This document shows positions 18,197 through 26,473 of a DNA stretch of 64,000 nt, one piece after another. The position numbers were made by a program, and so were the translations under genes. The DNA is taken from contig CANMAI010000001.1 in assembly GCA_947495795.1 (NCBI GenBank), forward strand, positions 62,001 to 126,000, in the 5' to 3' direction. This DNA is from an uncultured Paracoccaceae bacterium (GTDB taxonomy: Bacteria > Pseudomonadota > Alphaproteobacteria > Rhodobacterales > Rhodobacteraceae). Every line of letters begins with the position of its first letter. The first letter of the stretch is position 1. The notes under the pieces were generated by a model. The model saw only the letters and a list, made by a program, of their open reading frames with translations, had not been told where the DNA came from and did no database searches.

Positions 18197-19039
18197 TTGA
18201 TCCGCATTCTCCTTCCTGCATTGGCAGCATTGCTTTTGCCCGGTTTGGCCCACAGTGAGGATACTTCCCTACCACTCTGGGAGGTTCGCGCCGGTGCCTT
18301 CGGTATCTATGCGCCCGATTATCCGGCTTCGGGGAACTACAGTCTTAATGGGCTGGCCTTTCCCAATATTCAATATCGGGGAGATTTTCTGAGGCTTGGA
18401 GGCGCAGCGGCGGCCCGCATTGTGCCGGTGGATAGTCCTCGCTACGAAGTGGGTATCTCGCTCGATGCATCCTTCGGAGCAAACAGCACAGATAATCCTC
18501 TCCGTGAAGGCATGCCGGATCTCGGTTATCTTTTTGAGGTTGGCCCGGAAGTGATCATCAGGGGGCCGCGCTATGAGACTGGCAGGCTCAGCGGAAAGAT
18601 CGATTTTGCGCTTCAGGCCAGGGCTGTCTTCTCCCTCGATCCCGACGAAGGGGTCGGATATGAGGGCGTGGTGATTGAACCTGTCGCAAGATATGAGCTT
18701 ACAGGCCTTCTGGGCGAGGGATCTCGCATCCGCGCATCCATCGGGCCAATCTTCGCAACAGAAGATTTGCACGATTACTTCTACGATGTTGCGCCCCGCT
18801 TTGCCCGTGCCGGCCGCCCGGCATTTGATGCCGAAGGTGGATATCTTGGCACAGAGGCAAATATCGGCCTTTCTCTGCCAGTAACAGACCGCTTTCGTAT
18901 GTTTGGCGGCGTAGGGATCGGCTACTATGGGGGCGCCGCCAATACCGATAGCCCTCTCTTTGAAGATGAGCTCAACGGCTACGCATTTTTGGGTGCAAGC
19001 TTTACTCTGTTCCAGAGCGAGCGCAGAGTATCAAGGTGA
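18197..19039 (+). CDS. MipA/OmpV family outer-membrane protein
   Basis: A 280-residue protein with a signal peptide (MIRILLPALAALLLPGLAHS) and a beta-barrel pattern: alternating strands, the start LWEVRAGAFGIYAPDYPASG, RYEVGISLDASFGANSTDN, and a C-terminus ending in aromatic-rich strands (GYAFLGASFTLFQSE). This fits the MipA/OmpV family, which includes an MltA-interacting scaffold and other small barrels. The TTG at 18197 with GGAGG upstream is preferred; ATG 18170 would add nine residues before the signal. It sits between ureC and ureE, so it may serve urea or nickel passage across the outer membrane, which is inference. Confidence 0.8.
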   Translation: MIRILLPALAALLLPGLAHSEDTSLPLWEVRAGAFGIYAPDYPASGNYSLNGLAFPNIQYRGDFLRLGGAAAARIVPVDSPRYEVGISLDASFGANSTDNPLREGMPDLGYLFEVGPEVIIRGPRYETGRLSGKIDFALQARAVFSLDPDEGVGYEGVVIEPVARYELTGLLGEGSRIRASIGPIFATEDLHDYFYDVAPRFARAGRPAFDAEGGYLGTEANIGLSLPVTDRFRMFGGVGIGYYGGAANTDSPLFEDELNGYAFLGASFTLFQSERRVSR

Positions 19040-19228
19040 GGCATACATCTGCGGCCTCCACAGTCGTTTGCTCCCCTTTTTGAAAGTGAAAAGATGAGCG
19101 CAGCATCATTAGCGCGGAGACTGCAAAAACTTTAATCAGTTTCAAGTTTTTCACTTCTGGCAGGCGCTCTTTCCTTGTTCCGCATGCGTCCTGGCGGTCA
19201 GATGTGGCGAAACCTTGGAAACGATTGA

Positions 19229-19678
19229 ATGATACGCGCGACAAAGGTGATACATCCTGTGCAGCATTGCACTGAGACGGTAACACTTACATACGACGAT
19301 AGATTTCGCCGTCGCATGATGATGATGAGCGATCAGGGAACGGAGTTTTTGCTTGATCTGGCGCAGGCAGAGGAACTCAAGCATGATACCGGCCTGCTGC
19401 TTGAAGATGGGCGGACGATATCGGTGCGGGCCGCAGCAGAAGAGTTGATGCGCGCAGACAGCGCAGACCCGCTCCACCTAATGCGTACGGCGTGGCATGT
19501 CGGCAACAGGCATCTGGCCTGCGAAATTCACGCAGATCATCTGGTGCTGCGGTGGGATCATGTGATTGCAGAAATGCTAGAAGGGCTCTGCTGCAATGTT
19601 TCGCGTATGAAAGCACCTTTCCAACCTGAAGGTGGTGCATACGGGCACGGCCGCACACACTCTCATACCCATGAATGA
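19229..19678 (+). CDS. ureE: Urease accessory protein UreE (nickel chaperone)
   Basis: A 149-residue UreE that hands nickel to UreG. The N-terminal peptide-binding domain contains VTLTYDDRFRRRMMMMSDQG and FLLDLAQAEELKHDTGLLLEDG; the metal-binding domain contains HLACEIHADHLVLRWDHVIAEML with the conserved dimer-interface His. The C-terminus ends in a short His-rich tail ([12 protein letters not shown]), less extensive than the poly-His tail of Klebsiella UreE. It overlaps ureF by eight bases. Confidence 0.93.
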   Translation: MIRATKVIHPVQHCTETVTLTYDDRFRRRMMMMSDQGTEFLLDLAQAEELKHDTGLLLEDGRTISVRAAAEELMRADSADPLHLMRTAWHVGNRHLACEIHADHLVLRWDHVIAEMLEGLCCNVSRMKAPFQPEGGAYGHGRTHSHTHE

Positions 19679-20312
19679 GGTGCGTGAGGCCCAGATCTTG
19701 CAGAGTTGGTTCTCACCGAGCTACCCAATCGGAGCATTCAGCTACAGCCATGGATTGGAGACTGCAATCCTCTCTGGCACAGTCACAGGTACCGAAACGC
19801 TGATCGAATGGGTCGGAGATGTGCTCCGGTTTGGAGCCGCCCGAAATGATGCAATTCTGTTGAGCCATGCCTCCACACACGACGCGGATCTTGTCTCAAT
19901 TTCTCAATTGGCAGAGGCACTTGCATCCAGCCGGGAGCGGCACATCGAGACAATGGCACAAGGGGCGGCCTTTGCAAAAGTTACTGCAGAAGTTTACGGC
20001 ACCGATCCGATTGCAAGGCCCTATCCTGTAGCCGTAGGCACAGCTGTAGGCATATTGGAAATTGATGTGCAAAAGGCGCTCTCTCTCTTTCTTCATGCAT
20101 TTTCAGCGAACCTAGTTTCAGCCGCAGTTCGGTTCCTGCCGCTCGGTCAGACCGCAGGGCAGCGATGTCTTGCCGCGCTGTTCTCTGTGATTGAAGATAC
20201 TGCAGCGAGAGCGCATTCTGCGACATTGGACGATTTGGGTAGTGCCACGATTTTGACCGATCTGGCGGCAATACAACATGAAACCCAAAAGGTGAGGATA
20301 TTCAGAACATGA
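19671..20312 (+). CDS. ureF: Urease accessory protein UreF
   Basis: A 213-residue helical UreF, part of the UreDFG activation complex. It has the signature [20 protein letters not shown] followed by [20 protein letters not shown], and the C-terminal [16 protein letters not shown]. The start chosen is the ATG at 19671, which overlaps the end of ureE; an in-frame upstream ATG would read through UreE's His tail. It overlaps ureG by four bases (ATGA), so the three accessory genes are translationally coupled. Confidence 0.93.
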   Translation: MNEVREAQILQSWFSPSYPIGAFSYSHGLETAILSGTVTGTETLIEWVGDVLRFGAARNDAILLSHASTHDADLVSISQLAEALASSRERHIETMAQGAAFAKVTAEVYGTDPIARPYPVAVGTAVGILEIDVQKALSLFLHAFSANLVSAAVRFLPLGQTAGQRCLAALFSVIEDTAARAHSATLDDLGSATILTDLAAIQHETQKVRIFRT

Positions 20313-20938
20313 GCGTAGGTGGTAATGGAGCGCTGCGCGTGGGCATTGGCGGGCCAGTTGGTGCAGGAAAAACAACCCTCACCGAAAAGCTTTGCAAGGC
20401 TATGAAGGATGAACTTTCCATCGCCGTCATCACCAATGATATCTACACCCGCGAGGATGCGGAGGCTTTGATGCGGGCGCAGGCGCTACCCCTGGAGCGG
20501 ATTGTTGGCGTGGAAACCGGTGGTTGCCCTCACACCGCGATCCGCGAAGATGCCTCTATCAATCTAGCGGCTGTTGCGGATCTTCAGGCGAGTTTTCCAG
20601 ATCTCGACATCATCTTGATTGAATCAGGCGGGGACAATCTTGCCGCAACCTTCTCGCCGGAATTGGCGGACATCACGGTTTATATGATCGATGTCGCCAT
20701 GGGCGAGGAGATCCCGCGCAAGGGCGGCCCAGGGATCACCCGTTCCGATTTGCTGGTGATCAACAAGACGGAACTCGCTCCCTACACAGGCACTTCCCTA
20801 GAGGTCATGGCTCGGGATGCAGCCCAGCAGCGTGGCCTGAAGCCATTTCTTTTTGCCGACCTTCGGTCCGGTAAAGGTGTCGAAGAGATCGTCGCAGCAA
20901 TCAGGAAGCTTGGCGGCCTTGAACCTCATAGCAACTGA
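20309..20938 (+). CDS. ureG: Urease accessory GTPase UreG
   Basis: A 209-residue SIMIBI-class GTPase that powers nickel insertion. P-loop [20 protein letters not shown], the metal-binding motif [12 protein letters not shown] (Cys-Pro-His), switch region [19 protein letters not shown] and the NKTELAPY specificity motif are all intact. It closes the urea locus and converges on the subtilase gene with a 13-base gap; no terminator hairpin is evident there. Confidence 0.97.
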   Translation: MSVGGNGALRVGIGGPVGAGKTTLTEKLCKAMKDELSIAVITNDIYTREDAEALMRAQALPLERIVGVETGGCPHTAIREDASINLAAVADLQASFPDLDIILIESGGDNLAATFSPELADITVYMIDVAMGEEIPRKGGPGITRSDLLVINKTELAPYTGTSLEVMARDAAQQRGLKPFLFADLRSGKGVEEIVAAIRKLGGLEPHSN

Positions 20939-20951
20939 GGCGACACGCGCA

Positions 20952-22379
20952 TCAAAAGCGAATGATGCCGTGCCCGGTTCGCCCGTTCCAGCCATCCTGC
21001 GTGGGTTGAACAGCTTTATTGCGTATCATATCAAACATCGCTGCCGGTGTCTTCGATCTGTGGATCGTACGCAGAGCCGCCAGCATTCCGGCAGCAACAC
21101 CGCAAGCCGCAGACGTGCCGGTGCACATCAGGCCCGGATCGTCATTCTCTGCAAACCAGCTGGGTGCCGCTACATCGGGCTTCCTGTTTGGCTCGCCATT
21201 CGCAAAGCTTGCGGGGCCGTAACCATGGGAAGCACTTCCGATCCACTCGCCATTTGTCGTGACGGAACCCACAGTCAGAACTTCCGGCAACGCATTGGTT
21301 CCCTTGATGGAGCGGCCATTGCCTCGATCATAGAGACCGGCTGCATTATCCGGTGCGAAGGCCCCAAAGTTTCCGGCAGCAAACACGATATCAAACTTGC
21401 TGCTCATCCGGCGCACGAGAGCGTTAAACTGATGGTCCGGGCCATCGCTGAAACGCCTGTTCGCGGGCAACCCAAGATCATACTCCTGTATGGTATCCGC
21501 TACAGCCCAGGCATTCACGATAATCCATGGTTCGTCCGCTCTCGGGCCATTCAGAACTGCGTCCTCAATGCCCTCAAAGAGATCTTCAGCGTCCTCGGTG
21601 AAAGACTCCACCTCCGTTACGCGGCTGGGAAGCAGAGGTGCATCATAAATCCGGGCCTCGGGAGCAAGGCGCAGAATGTTCCGGGCGATCATGTTGCCAT
21701 GCCAGCCACCCGGCTTGCCAGAGATATCGAAAAACATTCCGGGATCCGGTCGTGCAGGTTCCCTGTCCGCGAAACCACCGCCGAAGTTCAGGCTGGGCAG
21801 CATATGCTTCAAGTAGCGCTTCGTGCAGCCAACATCTACGATAATGACATTCACATCGCGCCCGGTCATCTGCGGATGCGACGAGCCAATCTGTCCATCA
21901 CTCCACGACGCACCAATCAGGCGCATGGCATCTGAAGCACTGCCAAAACAAGCGGAACCGGACTTTCCAGGAGCCCAGTGGCCCTTCGGCGCCGGAATTT
22001 CCGCGGAAATCATCGGCAGACTCACAGCAATCGCCTTTTCTTCATCCAAGTCCGCAACAGCAGGCTTGCGGGGTAGAAAGCGTCCTGGTCCAGCTCGCTC
22101 GATCACATGCTTGGCGAGCTTAGCCTCTGTGATGGCCTCGGGCTCAATCAAGGTAACAACGTCCGCCTTGTCGACGAGGCTAGCGCGAACAACATCGGGA
22201 TCCTGATCAGCCTCAACAAGGCCCCATACCTGAGCGCACCGTTTCGATGTAACAAGAGAAGCTTTGGAGGCGAGAGAGGGCGCGGGGCGGATATCACTGC
22301 GCTTCTTGAGGTCTTCCGCAACGTCTTCCGTCAGTTCGATCTTCTTGCGTAAAGCTCTTCGTGCACCCGGCATACTCAA
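20952..22379 (-). CDS. S8 family serine peptidase (subtilase)
   Basis: A 475-residue subtilisin-fold protease. The catalytic residues are the Asp in VNVIIVDVGCTKRYL (about residue 175), the His in GGWHGNMIARNILR, the oxyanion Asn in IVFAAGNFGAFAPDNA and the Ser in CTGTSAACGVAAGMLAALR. There is no signal peptide; the first 165 residues form an N-terminal region with no recognised domain (MSMPGARRALRKKIELTEDV), so it may be cytoplasmic or use an unusual export route. It diverges from the cyclase/haloperoxidase-like pair with 154 bases between starts, a hint of a shared role. No inhibitor gene is visible beside it. Confidence 0.9.
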   Translation of the reverse strand: MSMPGARRALRKKIELTEDVAEDLKKRSDIRPAPSLASKASLVTSKRCAQVWGLVEADQDPDVVRASLVDKADVVTLIEPEAITEAKLAKHVIERAGPGRFLPRKPAVADLDEEKAIAVSLPMISAEIPAPKGHWAPGKSGSACFGSASDAMRLIGASWSDGQIGSSHPQMTGRDVNVIIVDVGCTKRYLKHMLPSLNFGGGFADREPARPDPGMFFDISGKPGGWHGNMIARNILRLAPEARIYDAPLLPSRVTEVESFTEDAEDLFEGIEDAVLNGPRADEPWIIVNAWAVADTIQEYDLGLPANRRFSDGPDHQFNALVRRMSSKFDIVFAAGNFGAFAPDNAAGLYDRGNGRSIKGTNALPEVLTVGSVTTNGEWIGSASHGYGPASFANGEPNRKPDVAAPSWFAENDDPGLMCTGTSAACGVAAGMLAALRTIHRSKTPAAMFDMIRNKAVQPTQDGWNGRTGHGIIRF

Positions 22380-22478
22380 TCCCTCTTTACTCCAAACCTC
22401 GACGCTAGCTCAGGCTGACGCCGCGGCAGTGATAATCGTCACTGTAAACAACAGAACACCGCGCTAGGCAAAAAACTG

Positions 22479-22508
22479 CTGACAGAGACACACTCGTCAA
22501 CCTATAAT
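22479..22508 (+). promoter_or_regulatory. Sigma-70-type promoter of the cyclase gene
   Basis: CTGACA (22479-22484) and a perfect TATAAT (22503-22508) are separated by 18 bases. The predicted start site lies about 20 bases before the cyclase ATG at 22534, giving a short leader. Confidence 0.6.
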
Positions 22509-22533
22509 ATACTCCAATCGGGGTTCAATTGAC

Positions 22534-24345
22534 ATGTCGCGTAGTTTGCCGTCTTCGGCTTCGCAGCCTGAAAGACCACATATCGCCAATGGTGCGGCGC
22601 GGCAGCTTATGTGCGTCGTATTTGCGGATATGGCCGGATACTCCGCACTGACATCCCGAGATGAAGCTGGCACTCATGCGATGTGGATGCAATTCGTCAA
22701 TGATGTGGTTCGCCCGATGGCCGAAGAGCATCAGGGCACAATCATCCGTACCCTTGGAGACGGAATTCTTTTAACGTTTGAAAGTGCTTCCGCAGCTGTT
22801 CACTGGTCTCTCGATGTGCAGACAGCGATCAAGGATGCGCGTGTTGAGAGTATGAATACCTACCGGGGGCTGGCCCTCCGGATTGCTGTACACATTTGCG
22901 AGGCGATTTGCGACGGTGCAGATGTTTACGGTGACGGCGTGAACATCACCAAACGGCTACAGGATAGCACTGCGCCTGATGGGATCATCGTCTCGGAAGA
23001 GCTTTATCACGCGGTACGCAAATCAATTCCTCTTGAGGTACGCAATCTCGGTTATCTGAATCTCAAGAACATCTCGGAACCTGTGCATGCGTTTGAAATA
23101 ATCCAACGCGCCAGCATTCCTGCGGCCGGGGCGCCCGAGATTGAAACCAACCTGCCTTCGATTGCCGTCCTCCCCCTTCAGAACCTCTCTGGAGATGACA
23201 GTGACAACTACTTTTCCGATGGGATTGTGGAAGACATCATCATATCCCTTTCCGCCCTGAAAGAGCTCTTCGTTATCTCCCGCGCCTCTGCACTCGCATT
23301 TGGTACGGGCCCCACTGATCCGCGTGAAGTCGGACGCATTCTTGGCGTTCGCTACGTATTACAAGGCACCATGCGTCGCTCCGACACTAGAATTCGCGTC
23401 TCAACAACCCTTTCCGACACGCAATCGGGTGAGACACTTTACTCGGAGAAGAGTGAGTTTTCGCACAGCGACCTTTTCGATGTGCAAGATAGGATCGTAG
23501 AGCGCGTGGTCTCCCGTATTGCGCCCAATGTACGAGCTTCTGAGAGAACACGAGCCTTGCGTAAACCACCCGATAACTTCACCGCTTACGACAATTGTCT
23601 GAAAGCGCTGGATCTAATGACTTCGCTGGATCGCGGGCGTTTCGATGAGGCGCTCGAGTATTTGCAGAAAGCTATGGAACTGGATGTCAACTTCGTAATG
23701 CCAGTGGCATACGCCGCGCGATGGCATTGCATCTATATTGGGCAAGGCTGGGCCGACGATCGAGACGCGATGGTAGAGGCAGCACGCGGTTATGCTTCAA
23801 AAGCTGTAAATCTTGATCGGCAAAACGCATTGGCTTTGGCCGCATACGGCCATGTAAAGTCGTATCTCGAGAGGGACTATGACAGCGCAATCGTTTTTCT
23901 GGACAGAGCCCGCGAACTCGCACCCTCTCACGCGCTGGCATGGATCAACTCGGCCGCGGCCCTCTGTTACGTGGGTCGTGCTGATGAAGCGCTAACACAC
24001 GCCGAGTATGCGATTCGCCTTTCGCCGCATGATCCGGATATTTATATGTATTACGATGTCCTTTCGGGCGTTTACTATTTCAATGCGCGCTATTCCGATG
24101 GGATACTCTGGGCAAGCCAGGCACGTGCGCTGAATGGTTCCTACACATCAAACCTCAGACAACTGGTGGTAAATCATGTGGCTTTGGGGCAGATGAAAGA
24201 AGCAGGGCGCGCGGCGCAGGAATTGCTGCGGCTCGATCCGGATTTCCGCGTATCAATCTACGCAGAGAAGCAGTGCCCGTTTCAGGACCAGGAATTCAAG
24301 GAACGCTTTCTGACACATTTGGTTGAAGCCGGTTTACCCAACTAA
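22534..24345 (+). CDS. Class III nucleotide cyclase with TolB/FlgO-like and TPR domains
   Basis: A 603-residue protein. Residues about 20-195 form a class III adenylate/guanylate cyclase domain: the metal Asp in VVFADMAGYSALTSRDEAG, the second Asp in IIRTLGDGILLTF, and GDGVNITKRLQDS in place of the usual GDGVNVAARLE. Residues about 205-330 are the TolB/FlgO-like domain often fused to such cyclases in alphaproteobacteria (IAVLPLQNLSGDDSDNYFSD, ISRASALAF, YVLQGTMRRS). From about 350 onward are TPR-like helices (ALALAAYGHVKSYLERDYDS, MYYDVLSGVYYFNARYSDG). There is no membrane segment. It probably makes cAMP, with TPRs for sensing or partners. The haloperoxidase-like gene starts 20 bases later. 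Confidence 0.88.
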   Translation: MSRSLPSSASQPERPHIANGAARQLMCVVFADMAGYSALTSRDEAGTHAMWMQFVNDVVRPMAEEHQGTIIRTLGDGILLTFESASAAVHWSLDVQTAIKDARVESMNTYRGLALRIAVHICEAICDGADVYGDGVNITKRLQDSTAPDGIIVSEELYHAVRKSIPLEVRNLGYLNLKNISEPVHAFEIIQRASIPAAGAPEIETNLPSIAVLPLQNLSGDDSDNYFSDGIVEDIIISLSALKELFVISRASALAFGTGPTDPREVGRILGVRYVLQGTMRRSDTRIRVSTTLSDTQSGETLYSEKSEFSHSDLFDVQDRIVERVVSRIAPNVRASERTRALRKPPDNFTAYDNCLKALDLMTSLDRGRFDEALEYLQKAMELDVNFVMPVAYAARWHCIYIGQGWADDRDAMVEAARGYASKAVNLDRQNALALAAYGHVKSYLERDYDSAIVFLDRARELAPSHALAWINSAAALCYVGRADEALTHAEYAIRLSPHDPDIYMYYDVLSGVYYFNARYSDGILWASQARALNGSYTSNLRQLVVNHVALGQMKEAGRAAQELLRLDPDFRVSIYAEKQCPFQDQEFKERFLTHLVEAGLPN

Positions 24346-24365
24346 CGAGTGCAAGGAAGAAGTCT

Positions 24366-25385
24366 ATGACATCACGCCCCATGAACTTTTCAAATTTTTC
24401 GAACTTCTCCAACTTTTCGAATTTTTCAAACTTCTCGAACTTTTCCAACTTCAGCAGCGGTCCCGGCCCTGGCGGTAAAGGATCTGGCCGCGGCCTAGGC
24501 GCAAGCCCTGATCGCACGGCCGCCAATCCGGCAGAGCCGATCAAGGATCAATATTGGCACGCCAACGAGTGGCCACACGCAAACCCCCTTGCCTTCACAG
24601 GCCGCGGAGAGATTGCAAGCCCGGCGCGCTTGCATGAAATCTATGGTCAGGTCTCCGCTCCTGCGCATTCCATGCGTTTCTGGTCCGCACTCAACTACGC
24701 GGATAGCCTTGTCGGAGACTTTGCCCAGGTTTTTGACTGGTCCATCGAGCTGAGGCCTGTTTGGGCGATTGATGACAAGGATGCTGCAAAAAGTGTATGG
24801 GCAGGCCCGGAAGTTGACGATGAGTTGATAGAACTCACCCGCCTTATTGAGTATCGCCCTGGTATGATGCACGAAGGCCTTGCACAGGTGGGCATGCTGG
24901 ATGAGTTTTTCACGGGCGTCCTGACGTTCAACGCCTCTACCCATCCGGCAACAACCCGCCTTATGTGGATGGGTTTCCAGTTTGGCACAATCTGCGTCAT
25001 GAATTTCAAGCGTCGCTATGCGCGACCAAGGCCGAGCCAGATGCAACCGGCCCTCATGCCCCCAATTGATCCTCCTGCGCATGCCGCGTTCCCGAGTGGT
25101 CACGCCACCCAAGCCCACCTTACAGCCTACATCCTCAAGCACTTGATGCCTGATATGGTGCGTCATCACTATGGCGCGTGGAATGGCACCAACCGCCCAC
25201 AGATCGAACGGGATCCTCTTCTGGACATGGCCGAACGGATCGCCCGCAATCGGGAGGTTATGGGCCTGCACTATGTCTCCGATAGCGAGGCCGGCATGAA
25301 ACTCGGCCAGGCCATTTTCGATACGATGCTTGGTTGGGACATGCTGACGGACCTATGGGCCGAAGCCGCAAAGGAATGGAACTAA
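24366..25385 (+). CDS. PAP2/vanadium-haloperoxidase-like protein with N-terminal NFS repeats
   Basis: A 339-residue protein. Residues 7-30 are eight perfect Asn-Phe-Ser triplets, then a Gly/Pro-rich linker (SGPGPGGKGSGRG), a segment starting IKDQYWHANEWPHANPLAF, and a PAP2/vanadium chloroperoxidase-type domain. The phosphate/vanadate site is visible: KRRYARPRPSQ (motif 1), FPSGHATQAHLTA (motif 2) and RNREVMGLHYVSDSEAG (motif 3, Arg...His...Asp). There are no membrane helices and no Sec signal, so it is a soluble PAP2-fold enzyme, either a phosphatase or a haloperoxidase. It is probably co-transcribed with the cyclase. The TAA stop is the left edge of a family A repeat. The NFS tract is not a known family feature to me. 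Confidence 0.85.
   Translation: MTSRPMNFSNFSNFSNFSNFSNFSNFSNFSSGPGPGGKGSGRGLGASPDRTAANPAEPIKDQYWHANEWPHANPLAFTGRGEIASPARLHEIYGQVSAPAHSMRFWSALNYADSLVGDFAQVFDWSIELRPVWAIDDKDAAKSVWAGPEVDDELIELTRLIEYRPGMMHEGLAQVGMLDEFFTGVLTFNASTHPATTRLMWMGFQFGTICVMNFKRRYARPRPSQMQPALMPPIDPPAHAAFPSGHATQAHLTAYILKHLMPDMVRHHYGAWNGTNRPQIERDPLLDMAERIARNREVMGLHYVSDSEAGMKLGQAIFDTMLGWDMLTDLWAEAAKEWN
24384..24455 (+). repeat. Nine-base tandem repeat encoding (Asn-Phe-Ser)x8
   Basis: Eight contiguous 9-base units encode NFS with no amino-acid deviation, while codons vary (AAC/AAT, TTT/TTC, TCA/TCG/TCC/AGC). Synonymous variation with perfect protein conservation argues that the peptide, not only DNA slippage, has been kept. 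Confidence 0.95.
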
Positions 25386-25483
25386 AGCGTTTCCAAACTA
25401 ACCCGAGCCGTCATATCGTCAAAAGCCCGAGAGCGCCAAGGTTGCAGTAGGGTTTTGGCGCCTCAAGTGTTTTGGGAAACGCT
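25386..25483. repeat. Family A inverted-repeat element, copy 3
   Basis: Outer arms AGCGTTTCCAAAC (25386-25398) and GTTTTGGGAAACGCT (25469-25483) pair with one bulge; an inner pair GAGAGCGCCAA (25429) and TTTTGGCGCCTC (25453) nests inside. The element begins immediately after, and shares TAA with, the stop codon of the haloperoxidase-like gene. It separates that gene from the convergent permease gene. Confidence 0.65.
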
Positions 25484-25538
25484 ATAGCTTCGCGTAGTTT
25501 CAGCGGCGGCTCCTAAATTCGTCCGCAGCTGAAATTCT

Positions 25539-26363
25539 TTAGCGAGAGTGTGCGCTGCTTCTACTGACGGTTTTGCGGGTGAAGAATTCCATCATCAAAC
25601 CGATCACAAGACCGACACAGACAAACTTGATTGGATATTCGAGGCTTGTCGAATGCGGCACATAATTCACAAACAGCGCGCCCCGCATCTGATCGATTGC
25701 ATGAAACAGCGGGTTCCACGCGAAATAGGGGATCACCGCAGCTGGCAACATATTGGCCACGAAGAACTTGCCGCTGGTGAAGAAATTCGCCCGCTGATAG
25801 ATCGTGGCCGTGATTTTCACAAAATCCGGAAAAAAAGGTTTGATCCCCAAGAACAAGAGGCCGATCACCACGCCGCTGGCCCATGCCAGAAGAAAGGGTG
25901 CGACTATACCAGCCGGATTATAGATGTAGATGTCACCTTTGAACACATAGAGACCTGTCAGGATAACCCCAAGTGCGATGACATGCAGATAGAGGTTTTT
26001 GATGGCTTCTGAAGCGATCATCAGCGCCGGCGTGACCGGCGCATGCTGCTGAAGTGCTCCTACGGAACTACCAGCGGATACGGTGGCTCCGATACCTCCC
26101 GTATGCATAAAGAAGAGCAGAAAGCCGCTCACAAGATAGAGAACGGAATCTCCCCGGATCATGGCCGCCCGGGCGCCGAGTACATCGAACATGATATAGA
26201 ACACACCGACCATCAGGAGTGTGCGGGAAACCGCCATGAAAAGGCCAACTATGGGATTGCGAGAATTTTCATGGCGCACCTCACGCACCACTGTGTGGTA
26301 CAGAAGCTCCTGAAAAGTAAAAATGTCCATCAGAAAGGACTGCTTGCGTTCACTTGAAGACAT
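25539..26363 (-). CDS. Polysaccharide ABC exporter permease (KpsM-like)
   Basis: A 274-residue ABC-2 type permease with six predicted membrane helices (VGVFYIMFDVLGARAAM, VLYLVSGFLLFFMHTGGIG, VIALGVILTGLYVF, FLLAWASGVVIGLLFLGI, FFVANMLPAAVIPYFAW, FVCVGLVIGLMMEFF). The NPLFHAIDQMRGALF segment before the last helix is typical of KpsM/RfbA-type exporters of capsule or O-polysaccharide. GGGAG precedes the ATG. The partner ATPase (KpsT) and the KpsE/KpsD proteins are not in the window. It diverges from cysQ, which opens the polysaccharide cluster. Confidence 0.85.
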   Translation of the reverse strand: MSSSERKQSFLMDIFTFQELLYHTVVREVRHENSRNPIVGLFMAVSRTLLMVGVFYIMFDVLGARAAMIRGDSVLYLVSGFLLFFMHTGGIGATVSAGSSVGALQQHAPVTPALMIASEAIKNLYLHVIALGVILTGLYVFKGDIYIYNPAGIVAPFLLAWASGVVIGLLFLGIKPFFPDFVKITATIYQRANFFTSGKFFVANMLPAAVIPYFAWNPLFHAIDQMRGALFVNYVPHSTSLEYPIKFVCVGLVIGLMMEFFTRKTVSRSSAHSR

Positions 26364-26473
26364 TCACTGCTCCCTTTTCTGCCCACCAGATACATCAGCA
26401 ACATTTTCCGTGCAAATCAGTATTTGTTCCCCTAAGACCTTCGCCGAGCGTCTCATACGCACAGGAGTATCCC

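Noticed and set aside
19211-19232. GGAAACGATT motif before ureE resembling part of the family C inverted repeat
   Set aside because: Only a 10-base half site with no partner arm and no iteron nearby; it overlaps the ribosome site region of ureE.
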